Origin: Caballeronia mineralivorans PML1(12)
Lineage (GTDB): Bacteria > Pseudomonadota > Gammaproteobacteria > Burkholderiales > Burkholderiaceae
Length of the DNA stretch: 64,000 bases
Direction: 5' to 3'
Assembly (NCBI RefSeq): GCF_001028175.1
Contig: NZ_AEJF01000152.1
Coordinates: forward strand, 32,928 to 96,927
Shown here: positions 26,721 through 34,989 of the stretch, piece by piece
How the letters are laid out: each line of letters opens with the position of its first letter
Numbering within the stretch: position 1 is the first letter of the stretch
Made by a program: the position numbers and the translations under genes
The notes under the pieces: generated by a model
Database searches by the model: none
The model's input: only the letters and a program-made list of their open reading frames with translations
Told to the model about the DNA's origin: nothing

Positions 26721-27739
26721 GCTGTTTTGCGCAGGCGCGGATTCATGATCACGTACAGCGTGTCGACGATCGCGTTGATCATCAGCATCAGCGCGCAGAA
26801 CACGATCGCGATACCCTGGATCAACACCAGGTCGTTGTTACGCACCGCCTGCACCATCAGATTACCGACGCCCGGAAACGAGAAGATCATCTCGACGAGC
26901 AACGCGCCGCCGAACAGGAACCCGAACTGCACCCCGATCATGGTCAAGGCGGGCAATGCCGCGTTCTTCAACATGTGACGCCACAGGATCCGGCTCTCCG
27001 ATACCCCGCGTAACCGCGCCACGCCCACATACGACTCGTTGCGCTGATCGAGCAGGCTCGAGCGCAGCACGCGGATCACGAGCGGCGCGAAACCAAAAGC
27101 GAGTGCAAGCGACGGCAGCACAAGATGACTTGCCGCACTCAGCCAGTCGCTGAATTCGCCCTTCACCAGGAAGTCGATCAGCAGGAAGCCGGTGAGATGC
27201 GGCATCGGAATGCCGTCGCCGACGCGGCCGGAAAACGGCAGGATGGGCAAGTACACGCCGAGCAGCGCGATCAGCAACAAGGCCCACAGGAACGACGGCA
27301 CGGACTGCATCAGCACGACGGCGAAGCTGACCGGCAACTCGCCGCAGCGATCGGTGACGGCGTAAGCAAACACGCCGCCCGGCACGCTGATGATCAACGA
27401 AATGACGAGTGCCGCGAGACAGAGTTCGAGCGTTGCAGGCAAGGTCGAGCCGATCAGCGTGGCGACCGGTTGCTGGAACGAAATCGATGCTCCCAGGTTG
27501 CCGTGCAGCGCATTCACGAGCCAGATCACGAACTGGCTGGGGATCGGTTTATCGAGGCCGAGCTGATGACGTAATAAAGCGGCATCGGCGGGCGTGGCGT
27601 TGGGCGGCAGCATCATCGCGAGCGGGTCGGCGGGGATGAGGCGCAGCACGACGAACACGATCAGCGAGAGCATCAGCAGCGTGGGGATCGCGGCGATGAG
27701 CCGGCGCGAAAGGACGGTAGAGATCAGCCGCAGCATCAC
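26717..27739 (-). CDS. Peptide-type ABC transporter permease (DppB family)
   Basis: A 340-residue inner-membrane permease. N-terminal span RLIAAIPTLLMLSLIVFVVL, the DppB motif LIPADPLAMMLPP and the coupling loop YVGVARLRGVSESRILWRHM are present. Start and stop codons overlap both the FAD-linked oxidase and the second permease by 4 bases, so it is translationally coupled. Its length is typical. Confidence 0.87.
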   Translation of the reverse strand: MMLRLISTVLSRRLIAAIPTLLMLSLIVFVVLRLIPADPLAMMLPPNATPADAALLRHQLGLDKPIPSQFVIWLVNALHGNLGASISFQQPVATLIGSTLPATLELCLAALVISLIISVPGGVFAYAVTDRCGELPVSFAVVLMQSVPSFLWALLLIALLGVYLPILPFSGRVGDGIPMPHLTGFLLIDFLVKGEFSDWLSAASHLVLPSLALAFGFAPLVIRVLRSSLLDQRNESYVGVARLRGVSESRILWRHMLKNAALPALTMIGVQFGFLFGGALLVEMIFSFPGVGNLMVQAVRNNDLVLIQGIAIVFCALMLMINAIVDTLYVIMNPRLRKTA

Positions 27740-29172
27740 AGCGCTCCAATGGGGCTCGACTTACCCGGCGAAGCTTCAACGAGCACCTTGCCGGGATTGA
27801 GCAGGTTTAAGGGATCGAGGGCGCGCTTGATCGCATGCATTGCGCCGATCGCGCCGGCGTCGCGGGTGTAGCCGAGATACGCGCGCTTCTTGCCGCCGAT
27901 GCCATGCTCCGCGGACACCGCGCCATGCCATTCGCGCGTGAGCTCATACACTGCGGCGTCAACATGTTCTTCGAGATCGGGCGGCGCATTGTTCAAATGC
28001 GCGATGACGTGCAGGTTGCCATCGCCGAGATGGCCGTACACCAGCGTGCGCATATCGGGCCAGCGCGCATGCAGCATGGCTTCGCATTGCCTCGCAACCT
28101 CGCCGATATCCGCAATCGGAAAGCTGATGTCGAAGGCGATGAGACCCGGCAGAAGGATAGGGAATTCGGCGGGCGCGTCGCGGACGGCCCAGAAACGGGT
28201 GGCATCGGCGGCGGAACTGGCGAGCGAGGCATTCTCGATCACGCCGGCATCGAGCATCTCGCCCAGCATGGTCTCGAACTCCTCGGCTTGTCTTTCAGCA
28301 TCGGAACCCATGCTTTCCAGCAGCACGTAGAACGCATGCCGAGTATCGAGCGGCGCGCGCACGGTCTTGACGTTCGCGAGCACGTAGTCGTAATAGCTCG
28401 GCCACATGACTTCGAACGCCGAGACCCCGCCCGACATATGCGCGCGGGCATGCTGCAGCAAACGCGTGACGGCCGCGAAGTCAGGCAGCCCGCACCACGC
28501 CGTCGATACCCCCGCCGGCCTCGGCGCAAGCCGCATGACCGCCCGCGTGATGACCCCAAGCGTGCCTTCGCTACCGATCAACAGGTTCTTCAGGTCATAG
28601 CCGCTGTTGTTCTTGATCATCTTGTGGAGATCGCTGATCACGGTGCCGTCCGCGAGAACCGCTTCCAGACCCAGCACGTGATCGCGCGCCATGCCGTATT
28701 TGATGACGCGATTTCCGCCGGCGTTCGTCGCAAGATTGCCGCCGATCGTGCAACTGCCGCGCGCGCCGAGATCGAGGGGAAACATCATGCCGGCGGCGTC
28801 GGCGGCTTCCTGCACGCGTTGCAGCACGACGCCCGCCTGCACGGTGATCGTGCCCGAGACGGTATCGACTTCTTCAATGGCGCTCATCCGCTCCAGGCTC
28901 ATCGCCACTTCCCCGCCGAGCAGATTGGCCCCGCCCGCGAGGCCAGTCAAACCGCCCTGCGTGACAACCGCCTGCCGGTTGGCGTGGCAAAACGCGAGCG
29001 CCCTGGATACCTCTTGCGTCGTGCTCGGCCGGATTAGCGCGATCGGGTCGGCGCCCGGCGTTCCGCTCCAGTCCCGCACGCGGCGAGTGCCGAGATCGGC
29101 GCTGGGCGTCACCACGTCGGCGCCTAGCTCGGCCACCAATCGTTCGACGAAACTGCCCGGAGATGACGTCAT
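27736..29172 (-). CDS. FAD-linked oxidase/2-hydroxyacid dehydrogenase (GlcD/D-lactate dehydrogenase type)
   Basis: A 478-residue flavoprotein. The FAD-binding PP-loop region includes VVTQGGLTGLAGGANLLGG (about residue 69), GARGSCTIGGNLATNAGGNR (about 131) and IGSEGTLGVITRAV. The C-terminal half ends with the cap/active-site segment YGHLGDGNLHVIAHLN and a terminal SAEHGIGGKKRAYL, as in glycolate oxidase GlcD and D-2-hydroxyglutarate dehydrogenase. It would oxidise a 2-hydroxyacid to a 2-ketoacid, for example a product of the aldolase encoded just upstream. 8 bases separate it from that aldolase. Confidence 0.87.
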   Translation of the reverse strand: MTSSPGSFVERLVAELGADVVTPSADLGTRRVRDWSGTPGADPIALIRPSTTQEVSRALAFCHANRQAVVTQGGLTGLAGGANLLGGEVAMSLERMSAIEEVDTVSGTITVQAGVVLQRVQEAADAAGMMFPLDLGARGSCTIGGNLATNAGGNRVIKYGMARDHVLGLEAVLADGTVISDLHKMIKNNSGYDLKNLLIGSEGTLGVITRAVMRLAPRPAGVSTAWCGLPDFAAVTRLLQHARAHMSGGVSAFEVMWPSYYDYVLANVKTVRAPLDTRHAFYVLLESMGSDAERQAEEFETMLGEMLDAGVIENASLASSAADATRFWAVRDAPAEFPILLPGLIAFDISFPIADIGEVARQCEAMLHARWPDMRTLVYGHLGDGNLHVIAHLNNAPPDLEEHVDAAVYELTREWHGAVSAEHGIGGKKRAYLGYTRDAGAIGAMHAIKRALDPLNLLNPGKVLVEASPGKSSPIGAL

Positions 29173-29180
29173 GATCCGGC

Positions 29181-29942
29181 TCAGGCTCTAAGCGCCGTAA
29201 CGGCTTGTTGGAAGCCGGCACGCACGACTTCAATGTCGCTCGCGGCGACCACGAAATCAAAGCCCATCGCGCGAGCGGCAAGCGCGTCTTGCGTCGAGCC
29301 TGTGTAGATGCCGCACGGGAGATTGTTGGCGCGGGCGGCTTTCAAAATGCGCGCGCAGTCCTGTTCGATCACGTCCGGCATGACATCGCCCCGCGATAAA
29401 GACAGGTCGCCAGTGCCGATAAACAGATATCCCAACCCTTCCACGGCGGCGATCGCTTCGACTTGCTCCACGCCCGCAAGCGTTTCGATCATCACGCCGA
29501 TCGAGACATGCTCGCCGTCGTTTTTCATCGCTGCAATGCCGGCAATCAGCGGCCTGACGCCGCCTGCCGAGCGCTGTCCGAAGGGTGGATAGCGGCCGAA
29601 GGAAACAGCGCGGCGAGCTTCATCGGCCGATTCGACTAGTGGAACCAGTGCCGAAGCAGCGCCGGCGTCCAGCGCTTCGGCAATGGCTTGAGCGGAGTTC
29701 TCGCCCACGCGCACGATCACCGGAACCTGATACCGCATCTGGCCGATCACCGCTTCGAGCGCGGTGCGCTCCCACAACCCATGCTGCCGGTCGATCACGA
29801 TCAAATCCGGCGCGGCAGTCATGCCAATCTCCACGAGCGGCGTGCTGCCCATTGCGAACCACGCGCACGACAGAGCGCGTTTTTCCGCGAACGCTTTTTG
29901 CAGCGAGTGGGGCACGGGGCGGACATCGGGAATTGTTTGCAT
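29181..29942 (-). CDS. HpcH/HpaI-type class II pyruvate aldolase
   Basis: A 253-residue TIM-barrel aldolase/lyase. Catalytic markers are in order: His in DRQHGLWE, Arg in VIVRVGEN, metal ligands Glu in MIETLAGVE and Asp in GTGDLSLS. These enzymes cleave 4-hydroxy-2-oxoacids to pyruvate (or glyoxylate) plus an aldehyde. It is the first gene of the long minus-strand operon and follows promoter site 3, whose predicted transcription start lies about 80 bases upstream. Together with the FAD-linked oxidase it suggests central cleavage of a hydroxy-keto acid. Confidence 0.87.
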   Translation of the reverse strand: MQTIPDVRPVPHSLQKAFAEKRALSCAWFAMGSTPLVEIGMTAAPDLIVIDRQHGLWERTALEAVIGQMRYQVPVIVRVGENSAQAIAEALDAGAASALVPLVESADEARRAVSFGRYPPFGQRSAGGVRPLIAGIAAMKNDGEHVSIGVMIETLAGVEQVEAIAAVEGLGYLFIGTGDLSLSRGDVMPDVIEQDCARILKAARANNLPCGIYTGSTQDALAARAMGFDFVVAASDIEVVRAGFQQAVTALRA

Positions 29943-30019
29943 CGTATAGTTGCAAGGGCTTCTTCAAAAAACGGTTGAAACGCGTTCAATCAGCCGATCT
30001 GAAATCGCGTTTACGAAAT

Positions 30020-30057
30020 TCTGAATTCAGATTATTGAGTTCAAAATTGGGCGTCAA
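30020..30057 (-). promoter_or_regulatory. Promoter and palindromic operator of the aldolase-transporter operon (site 3)
   Basis: Minus strand: -35 TTGACG (30052-30057), 17-base spacer, -10 TAATCT (30029-30034), operator TCTGAATTCAGA (30020-30031). The spacer shares AAATTGGGCGTCAAG (plus-strand reading, including the -35) with site 1, so the two promoters are near copies. It drives eight genes down to 21584, including the GntR gene. Confidence 0.7.
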
Positions 30058-30063
30058 GCGTTT

Positions 30064-30513
30064 TCAACCTCCCTGCGCCATGTCGCGGCCCGACTCAAGC
30101 AACGCCCGGATCAGGAACATCTCAGTTTCGTGCGTCGAGCAGATTTGCGCCCATGCGTCGTCGGATTGCGTAGCGAGCCGCCACGTGAAAAGCGTGATGA
30201 CGGCCGTGCCCGCCGGATGGCCCAACACCGGGCCCTCGAATACGCGCGCGGCATTGCGAAATCGCAAGCCGGCTTCATAGCCGCCGACCTCGTAATCGAT
30301 CGTCAATGCAACCGGATCGGCATGAATTCGAACCCAGGCTTCAGCGCCCGTGAAGATCGATTCACCAACGAACGTCTGCGCCGCCACCGTTCTGCGCTTC
30401 CAGCTTCCCAGCGCCCATAAACCTTGCCGCTCGCCGTCGGCCATCAGTAAAAACGCTCGCTGAGCGTCAGCCTGAACGCGAATGCTGCTGCTATGACAAT
30501 GCGCGTCGATCAC
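30064..30513 (-). CDS. SRPBCC/START-like small protein
   Basis: A 149-residue protein from a GTG start with GGAA 8 bases upstream. Alternating strands and a long C-terminal helix (ICSTHETEMFLIRALLESGR) fit the SRPBCC (Bet v1/START-like) fold: the N-terminal strand HSSSIRVQADAQRAFLLMAD, then LGSWKRRTVAAQTFVGES. Such proteins bind hydrophobic aromatic ligands and sometimes act as cyclases or hydrolases. It is expressed from promoter site 4, divergent from the EthD gene. Function unknown. Confidence 0.65.
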   Translation of the reverse strand: MIDAHCHSSSIRVQADAQRAFLLMADGERQGLWALGSWKRRTVAAQTFVGESIFTGAEAWVRIHADPVALTIDYEVGGYEAGLRFRNAARVFEGPVLGHPAGTAVITLFTWRLATQSDDAWAQICSTHETEMFLIRALLESGRDMAQGG

Positions 30514-30584
30514 AGTGAGTTTCCGGGTAGTTTTTCAAAAGGGACGTGAACGCCAAAAACTGCGCTCAAAGCTTTTTGCAACAT

Positions 30585-30622
30585 TCTGAATTCAGATTAT
30601 TATCGGAAACATGGTTCGTCAA
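30585..30622 (-). promoter_or_regulatory. Promoter and palindromic operator between SRPBCC and EthD genes (site 4)
   Basis: Minus strand, towards the SRPBCC gene: -35 TTGACG (30617-30622), 17-base spacer, -10 TAATCT (30594-30599), operator TCTGAATTCAGA (30585-30596). On the plus strand TTGCAA with a 16-base spacer to TATTAT reads through the same operator towards the EthD gene. One bound repressor could silence both divergent genes. Confidence 0.65.
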
Positions 30623-30670
30623 GCGACGTTTCCAAATCGTTTTCAGCCTGTTCAACCGGAAGCAAAACTC

Positions 30671-31375
30671 ATGGATGTCTGCCTTTTTCTGATTGCGACC
30701 GAGCGCGCAACGACCGACGTGGCGCAAACGGTCGATCCTCAGACGATTCACGACATTGCTGCGACCTTCCCCGGCATCAAGCGCGCCGTGGTCCATGTGC
30801 CCGTGCAAGGCGGTGCGAACGATCCGTATCTGCACGCCGAAGCACCGCCGCGTTGCACGCTGCAGCTTTATTTCGACAGTATCGATGCGTTGGAAAACGT
30901 CTTGCGCGAAGGCGGCAAGGCGCATGCGCTATTGAATTTGGCGGGATTGAAAGAATGCGATCTTATGCAGCAGGTCATGGCCGTGCGCCGCTTTCCGGTG
31001 CCCGATCCAGGTTCGCAACCGGCCGATGATGCACGCTGCACTTACATGGTCAGCTACGAGGGTCCTGCGGAAAATTTGAACGCGTGGCTGGGTCATTACA
31101 TCGATAGTCACCCGCCGATCATGGCGCGTTTTCCCGGCATTCGAGAGATCGAGATCTACACGCGGATGGATTATCGCGGCGCGCTGCCGGTTGCGCGATC
31201 GAACGCGATGCAGCGCAACAAAGTGGTCTTCGATTCGCCGGACGCGTTGAACGCCGCGCTGGCTTCGCCGGTGCGCCACGAGATGCGCGCCGACTTCAAG
31301 AACTTCCCGCCGTTCAGCGGTGCGAGCCCGCATTTCCCGGCAATCAGCATTGCGCGCGACTTCAAGAGCGCCTGA
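30671..31375 (+). CDS. EthD-domain protein, tandem alpha/beta-barrel
   Basis: About 234 residues from the ATG at 30671, which has CGGAAG upstream. An ATG at 30611 would lie almost at the predicted transcription start. Two ferredoxin-like halves are visible, the second with WLGHYIDSHPPIMARFPGIRE, a typical EthD pattern (histidine in the H-x-P-type loop). EthD proteins accompany oxygenase pathways and act on or protect reactive intermediates. Divergent from the SRPBCC gene and convergent with the flavin reductase. Exact reaction unknown. Confidence 0.72.
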   Translation: MDVCLFLIATERATTDVAQTVDPQTIHDIAATFPGIKRAVVHVPVQGGANDPYLHAEAPPRCTLQLYFDSIDALENVLREGGKAHALLNLAGLKECDLMQQVMAVRRFPVPDPGSQPADDARCTYMVSYEGPAENLNAWLGHYIDSHPPIMARFPGIREIEIYTRMDYRGALPVARSNAMQRNKVVFDSPDALNAALASPVRHEMRADFKNFPPFSGASPHFPAISIARDFKSA

Positions 31376-31395
31376 CGCGCAGCGTGGCTCAGCTT

Positions 31396-31914
31396 TCAGC
31401 AAAGGGCCGGCGTGCTAGCCACACGCGCCAGCCGATGAAAATTACGATCGAAATAAATCAAGCCGTCACCATCGTGCCGGACCACCATATCGGCCACTTC
31501 CACGAACATCACCGAGTGCGACCCGACCGTCTTCCTCTCGACAATACGCCCTTCCAGGCTCGCGAGGGCATCGGCCAGAACGGGCGTGCCGAGGAGCCCC
31601 GCGGTCCATCTCTGCTGCTCGAAGCGGGCGTTCATCGGCAGCTTGGTCATGCCGGCGAAGTGCCGCGCGAGTTCCTGATGATTACCGGGCAGCACATTGA
31701 TGCAGATATGGCCATTCCCCGCGAACACCGCGTGCGCCGCGCTCGACTGGTTCACACAGACAAGCATGGTGGGCGGGCTATCCGTTACCGAACAGACCGC
31801 GCTCGCGGTGATGCCGCACCGGCCATGCGGGCCATCGGTCGTAATGATGTTCACGGCCGCCGACAGATGCGCCATGGCGTCGCGGAACAATTTGCGGTTA
31901 TCGACTTCGTTCAT
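31396..31914 (-). CDS. FMN-dependent flavin reductase (HpaC/IacG-like)
   Basis: About 172 residues from the ATG at 31914 with a GGGAGA site upstream. Flavin-reductase-like domain with FRDAMAHLSAAVNIITTDGP and the flavin-contact stretch GITASAVCSVTDSPPTMLVCVN, then HAVFAGNGHICINVLPGNHQ. It reduces FMN/FAD with NAD(P)H for the two-component hydroxylase encoded 13 bases upstream (31928-33121). Together they correspond in type to IacG and IacA of indole-acetate degradation. Confidence 0.85.
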   Translation of the reverse strand: MNEVDNRKLFRDAMAHLSAAVNIITTDGPHGRCGITASAVCSVTDSPPTMLVCVNQSSAAHAVFAGNGHICINVLPGNHQELARHFAGMTKLPMNARFEQQRWTAGLLGTPVLADALASLEGRIVERKTVGSHSVMFVEVADMVVRHDGDGLIYFDRNFHRLARVASTPALC

Positions 31915-31927
31915 GCGGTCTCCCAGC

Positions 31928-33121
31928 TTACGGATACGGCGTGATCGTGGGCGCGATGCCCGCGAAAATGGCACCCGCGCCGTCGTAGGTCGCTTCGCCC
32001 AAAAAGGCGTGCTGCGTGACGACCATGGAATCGCGAACGAGGTGCTGCATCCGGTTGTTCCGGTAGATTGCCGCGACACCGGCCAGCCGGTAAGCCTGCT
32101 GGACCACATCCGCACACACATGGGCCGCGTGCGTGGCGCTCAGGCGCAACAGGCTCGCTTGCTCGGGCGTAACCGGGTGGCCGGCCATGATCGCGTCCCA
32201 GGCATCTTCGGACGCTTGATAGAAGAACGCGCGGGCGCTGCGCCATTGCGCTTCGGCGCGACCCAGTTCGATGCGAAAGTACGCGCGATCCGCCAGGCGC
32301 GGCGCACCGGTCGTGGTTTTCGTGCCGCCGGAGATTTCTGCGGCCAGGTCGAGCGCGGCGCGTGCCAGTCCGACGTTGACTGCCGCGTGGACTTCAGCCT
32401 GATACGAAACGGCGGGATATTTGTACAGAGGTTCATCGATCACCGCGCTGCCGCCGCGCACGAAGGTCCACGGATCGGCGACGAACTTGTCTTTCAGACG
32501 CAGATCATGGCTGCCCGTGCCCTGCATGCCGACCACATTCCAGTTATCGACGATTTCGACTTCTTCCGCGCGAAACACCGCCGTCAGCGGCTTGCCGGCG
32601 TTCGGACTGTCGCTGCCCGCAGGCGCCCCGCCGATGCCCACGCCGATCCAGTCCGCGCCCTTGCAGCCGCTCGCGAAATGCCATTGGCCGCTCACGGTCC
32701 AGCCGCCCGCGGCGGCAGCGGCGGGTTGTATGGGGTAAAGACCGCCGGCGAACACCTGGTCCGGGCCGCTCGCGTAGATTTCGCGCTGGGTTTCCACGGA
32801 CAACGCCGCGAGATACACATTGGCCGAGCCGAACGCAGCCACCCACGCCGCCGACCCGTCCGCTACCGCGATGCGTTCCAGCATGCGCAGGAAATCAGCG
32901 GGTGCGAGCGCGTCGCCGCCGAAACACCTGGGCGTGCTTGCGCGGAAAATACGAGCGCGCTTCATGGTCGCGATCATGTCGCGGGGAATGTGCGAGAGCT
33001 GATCGAATTCATCGCGCCGCTCGGCGATTTCCGCGATGACATCGTCCAGGGCGAGCGGATTGGCAATCGCGGCCGATGCGTGGGTGAGGGTCGCCAGCTT
33101 GGGATCGTCTGCAAGGTTCAT
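31928..33121 (-). CDS. Acyl-CoA-dehydrogenase-type flavin monooxygenase (IacA/HpaH-like hydroxylase)
   Basis: About 397 residues from the ATG at 33121 (GGAG 7 bases upstream). The acyl-CoA-dehydrogenase fold is clear (helical N-terminal RDMIATMKRARIFRASTPRC, mid beta domain GGWTVSGQWHFASGCKGADW, C-terminal helices AAHVCADVVQQAYRLAGV). The typical catalytic Glu phrase of true dehydrogenases is not visible, and pairing with a flavin reductase marks it as the oxygenase of a two-component monooxygenase. IacA, which starts indole-3-acetate degradation, is of this class. It is divergent from the LysR gene at 33209. Confidence 0.83.
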   Translation of the reverse strand: MNLADDPKLATLTHASAAIANPLALDDVIAEIAERRDEFDQLSHIPRDMIATMKRARIFRASTPRCFGGDALAPADFLRMLERIAVADGSAAWVAAFGSANVYLAALSVETQREIYASGPDQVFAGGLYPIQPAAAAAGGWTVSGQWHFASGCKGADWIGVGIGGAPAGSDSPNAGKPLTAVFRAEEVEIVDNWNVVGMQGTGSHDLRLKDKFVADPWTFVRGGSAVIDEPLYKYPAVSYQAEVHAAVNVGLARAALDLAAEISGGTKTTTGAPRLADRAYFRIELGRAEAQWRSARAFFYQASEDAWDAIMAGHPVTPEQASLLRLSATHAAHVCADVVQQAYRLAGVAAIYRNNRMQHLVRDSMVVTQHAFLGEATYDGAGAIFAGIAPTITPYP

Positions 33122-33208
33122 CGGGAGCTCCGGCGTGGGTTTGTATCGGTGGAATGACTTGCCCTCAAGATAGAATCGCCCCACACATGCGTCAAATTCG
33201 CACCAATA

Positions 33209-34135
33209 ATGGATGCCATGAACCCGACGAATAGCGGCCTCACCGATCTGAACTTGCTGCGCGTATTCCTTGCGATCTGGGACTTGCGCAGCCTCACCGC
33301 GGCGGGCGAACGGCTCGGGTTGACGCAACCCGCCGTGAGTCATTCGCTGCGGCGCCTGCGCACCTTGTTCGACGATCCCCTGTTCGTCCGCACGCCGCAA
33401 ACCATGGTGCCGACCGAGGCCGCGATCCGCCTTCACGGTCCGCTCGACGAAGCGTTCAGCATCATCAGCCTTGCCATGCAGGCGCACGGCCACTTCGATC
33501 CCGCGACCGCGTCACGCGTGTTCAAGATATCGATGTCGGATATGTCGGAGTTCTACTTTTTGCCGCCGTTACTCGCCGCGTTGGAAGGCACTGCGCCGAA
33601 GATTCGCTTCGAGATCGTGCAGCTCGCGTCCGAGTCGGCGGGTGCGGCCATGCGCGCGGGCGAGATCGATCTTGCGCTCGGCTACGTGCCGGGGCTGGAG
33701 GAAGGCTGCATCAGCGACACGCTGTTCTTCGACGAACACGTGTGCCTGGTTCGCGCGGGGCATCCGCTGAAGGTGAAGAAGGCGTCGAAGGAAGATCTGG
33801 CCGGTTTGCGATACGTCTATGCAAGCACGAACGCCACGGGGCACCGGATGATCGAACAATGGCTCGCGGAACTCGGCATGGAGCGCGATATCGTGCTGCG
33901 GCTACCGCATTTCACAGTGGCGCCGGAGATCGTTCGAAGTACGGATCTCGCGGTGATCTTTCCGCGCAGCATTGCCGAGCGTTTTAATCGTGGGCACGCG
34001 TTCCGGTTGCTGCCGTTGCCTTTCGATTTGCCGGCCATCGAAGTGAAAATCCACACGCATGTACGCTTCGCAAGCGATGCCGGCATTCAGTGGCTGCGCG
34101 ATGTCCTGATGGACATGTTCGCCGTGCAGCCTTGA
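33209..34135 (+). CDS. LysR-family transcriptional regulator (NodD/SyrM-like branch)
   Basis: A 308-residue regulator with LTDLNLLRVFLAIWDLRSLT and TQPAVSHSLRRLRTLFDDP, close to the N-terminus of the regulator at 8653. It is divergent from the two-component hydroxylase with 87 bases between starts, a standard LysR control arrangement. The effector domain occupies residues 95-300. No operator can be assigned in the short intergenic region. It may serve the same pathway as the 8653 regulator. Confidence 0.87.
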   Translation: MDAMNPTNSGLTDLNLLRVFLAIWDLRSLTAAGERLGLTQPAVSHSLRRLRTLFDDPLFVRTPQTMVPTEAAIRLHGPLDEAFSIISLAMQAHGHFDPATASRVFKISMSDMSEFYFLPPLLAALEGTAPKIRFEIVQLASESAGAAMRAGEIDLALGYVPGLEEGCISDTLFFDEHVCLVRAGHPLKVKKASKEDLAGLRYVYASTNATGHRMIEQWLAELGMERDIVLRLPHFTVAPEIVRSTDLAVIFPRSIAERFNRGHAFRLLPLPFDLPAIEVKIHTHVRFASDAGIQWLRDVLMDMFAVQP

Positions 34136-34140
34136 GGGCG

Positions 34141-34914
34141 TTACTGCCGGTAGCTGGTGTCGGTGCGGTCCAGGCGGCGAATCAACGCGTCCAGAACCTG
34201 ATCTCCGCCGCCGAAGCGTGGATCGTATTGAAGCGCGTCGCGTGTCGAGCGCTCGCTGATTTGCGGATCGACAAGCAGTGTTTTGCCGCGCATGGAATGG
34301 GTCGCGAGCTGAATTTCGCACGCGCGGTTCAGCGTCCAGATCAGCACGAAAGCATGGCCGAGCGTGGCGCCATGCGCGAGCAAGCCGTGATTGCGCAGAA
34401 TCATCAGCCGCTTGTTACTCAACGACGCCACCATGCGCGATTTTTCTTCATTGTGGACGGTCGTGCCTTCGAACGTGTGATACGCGACCATGCCGTGCAG
34501 TTGCGACGAATAAATGTTGTTGTCTTCCAGCCCCTCCTCCATGCAGGCGACCGCGACGCTCGCCGTGGTGTGGATATGCATGACGCAATGCGCATCAGGG
34601 ACATTGCCGTGGACGGCGCTGTGGATGGTCAGGCCGGCCGGGTTGACGGGGTACTGACTGTCGCTGAGGACTTTGCCGGTCAGGTCGATCTTCACCAGAT
34701 TCGATGCGGTGACTTCGTCGTAGGCGAGTCCGAACGGGTTGATGAGGAGTTGATCGTCGGTGCCTGGCACGCGCAGCGTGATGTGGTTGAAGATCAGTTC
34801 GTGCCATCCCAGCATGAAGAACACGCGATAGGTCGCGGCCAGTTTGAGACGCGCAGCCCATTCGGAATCGGTGCAAGCAATCGGACGCGTTTCGGTGGTT
34901 TCCAGGACAGTCAT
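34141..34914 (-). CDS. Class II aldolase/adducin-domain protein
   Basis: About 257 residues from the ATG at 34914 with GGAG 7 bases upstream. Zinc-ligand motif HIHTTASVAVACMEEG (H-x-H), downstream ILRNHGLLAHG with the third histidine, and an N-terminal FNHITLRVPGTDDQLLINP are all typical. Members cleave or epimerise hydroxy-sugars, or decarboxylate and hydrolyse hydroxyacids. It lies behind a diverged copy of the operator (34961). Substrate unknown. Confidence 0.83.
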   Translation of the reverse strand: MTVLETTETRPIACTDSEWAARLKLAATYRVFFMLGWHELIFNHITLRVPGTDDQLLINPFGLAYDEVTASNLVKIDLTGKVLSDSQYPVNPAGLTIHSAVHGNVPDAHCVMHIHTTASVAVACMEEGLEDNNIYSSQLHGMVAYHTFEGTTVHNEEKSRMVASLSNKRLMILRNHGLLAHGATLGHAFVLIWTLNRACEIQLATHSMRGKTLLVDPQISERSTRDALQYDPRFGGGDQVLDALIRRLDRTDTSYRQ

Positions 34915-34960
34915 GTTCAGCTCCAAGTCGGCTTCATTTAGTTTCAAGCGCGTAAGGAAT

Positions 34961-34972
34961 TCTGAATTCACT
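34961..34972 (-). promoter_or_regulatory. Diverged operator copy upstream of the class II aldolase (site 5)
   Basis: TCTGAATTCACT matches the 12-base palindrome except for its last two bases. On the minus strand the -10 equivalent is TAAAGT, and the -35 equivalent, 17 bases further, is only TGGACT. It lies 47 bases before the aldolase start and is the weakest of the five sites. Confidence 0.45.
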
Positions 34973-34989
34973 TTATCAGAACGATTTTT

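Noticed and set aside
27835..29037. 400-codon open frame on the plus strand
   Set aside because: Antisense to the FAD-linked oxidase, which has complete family motifs.
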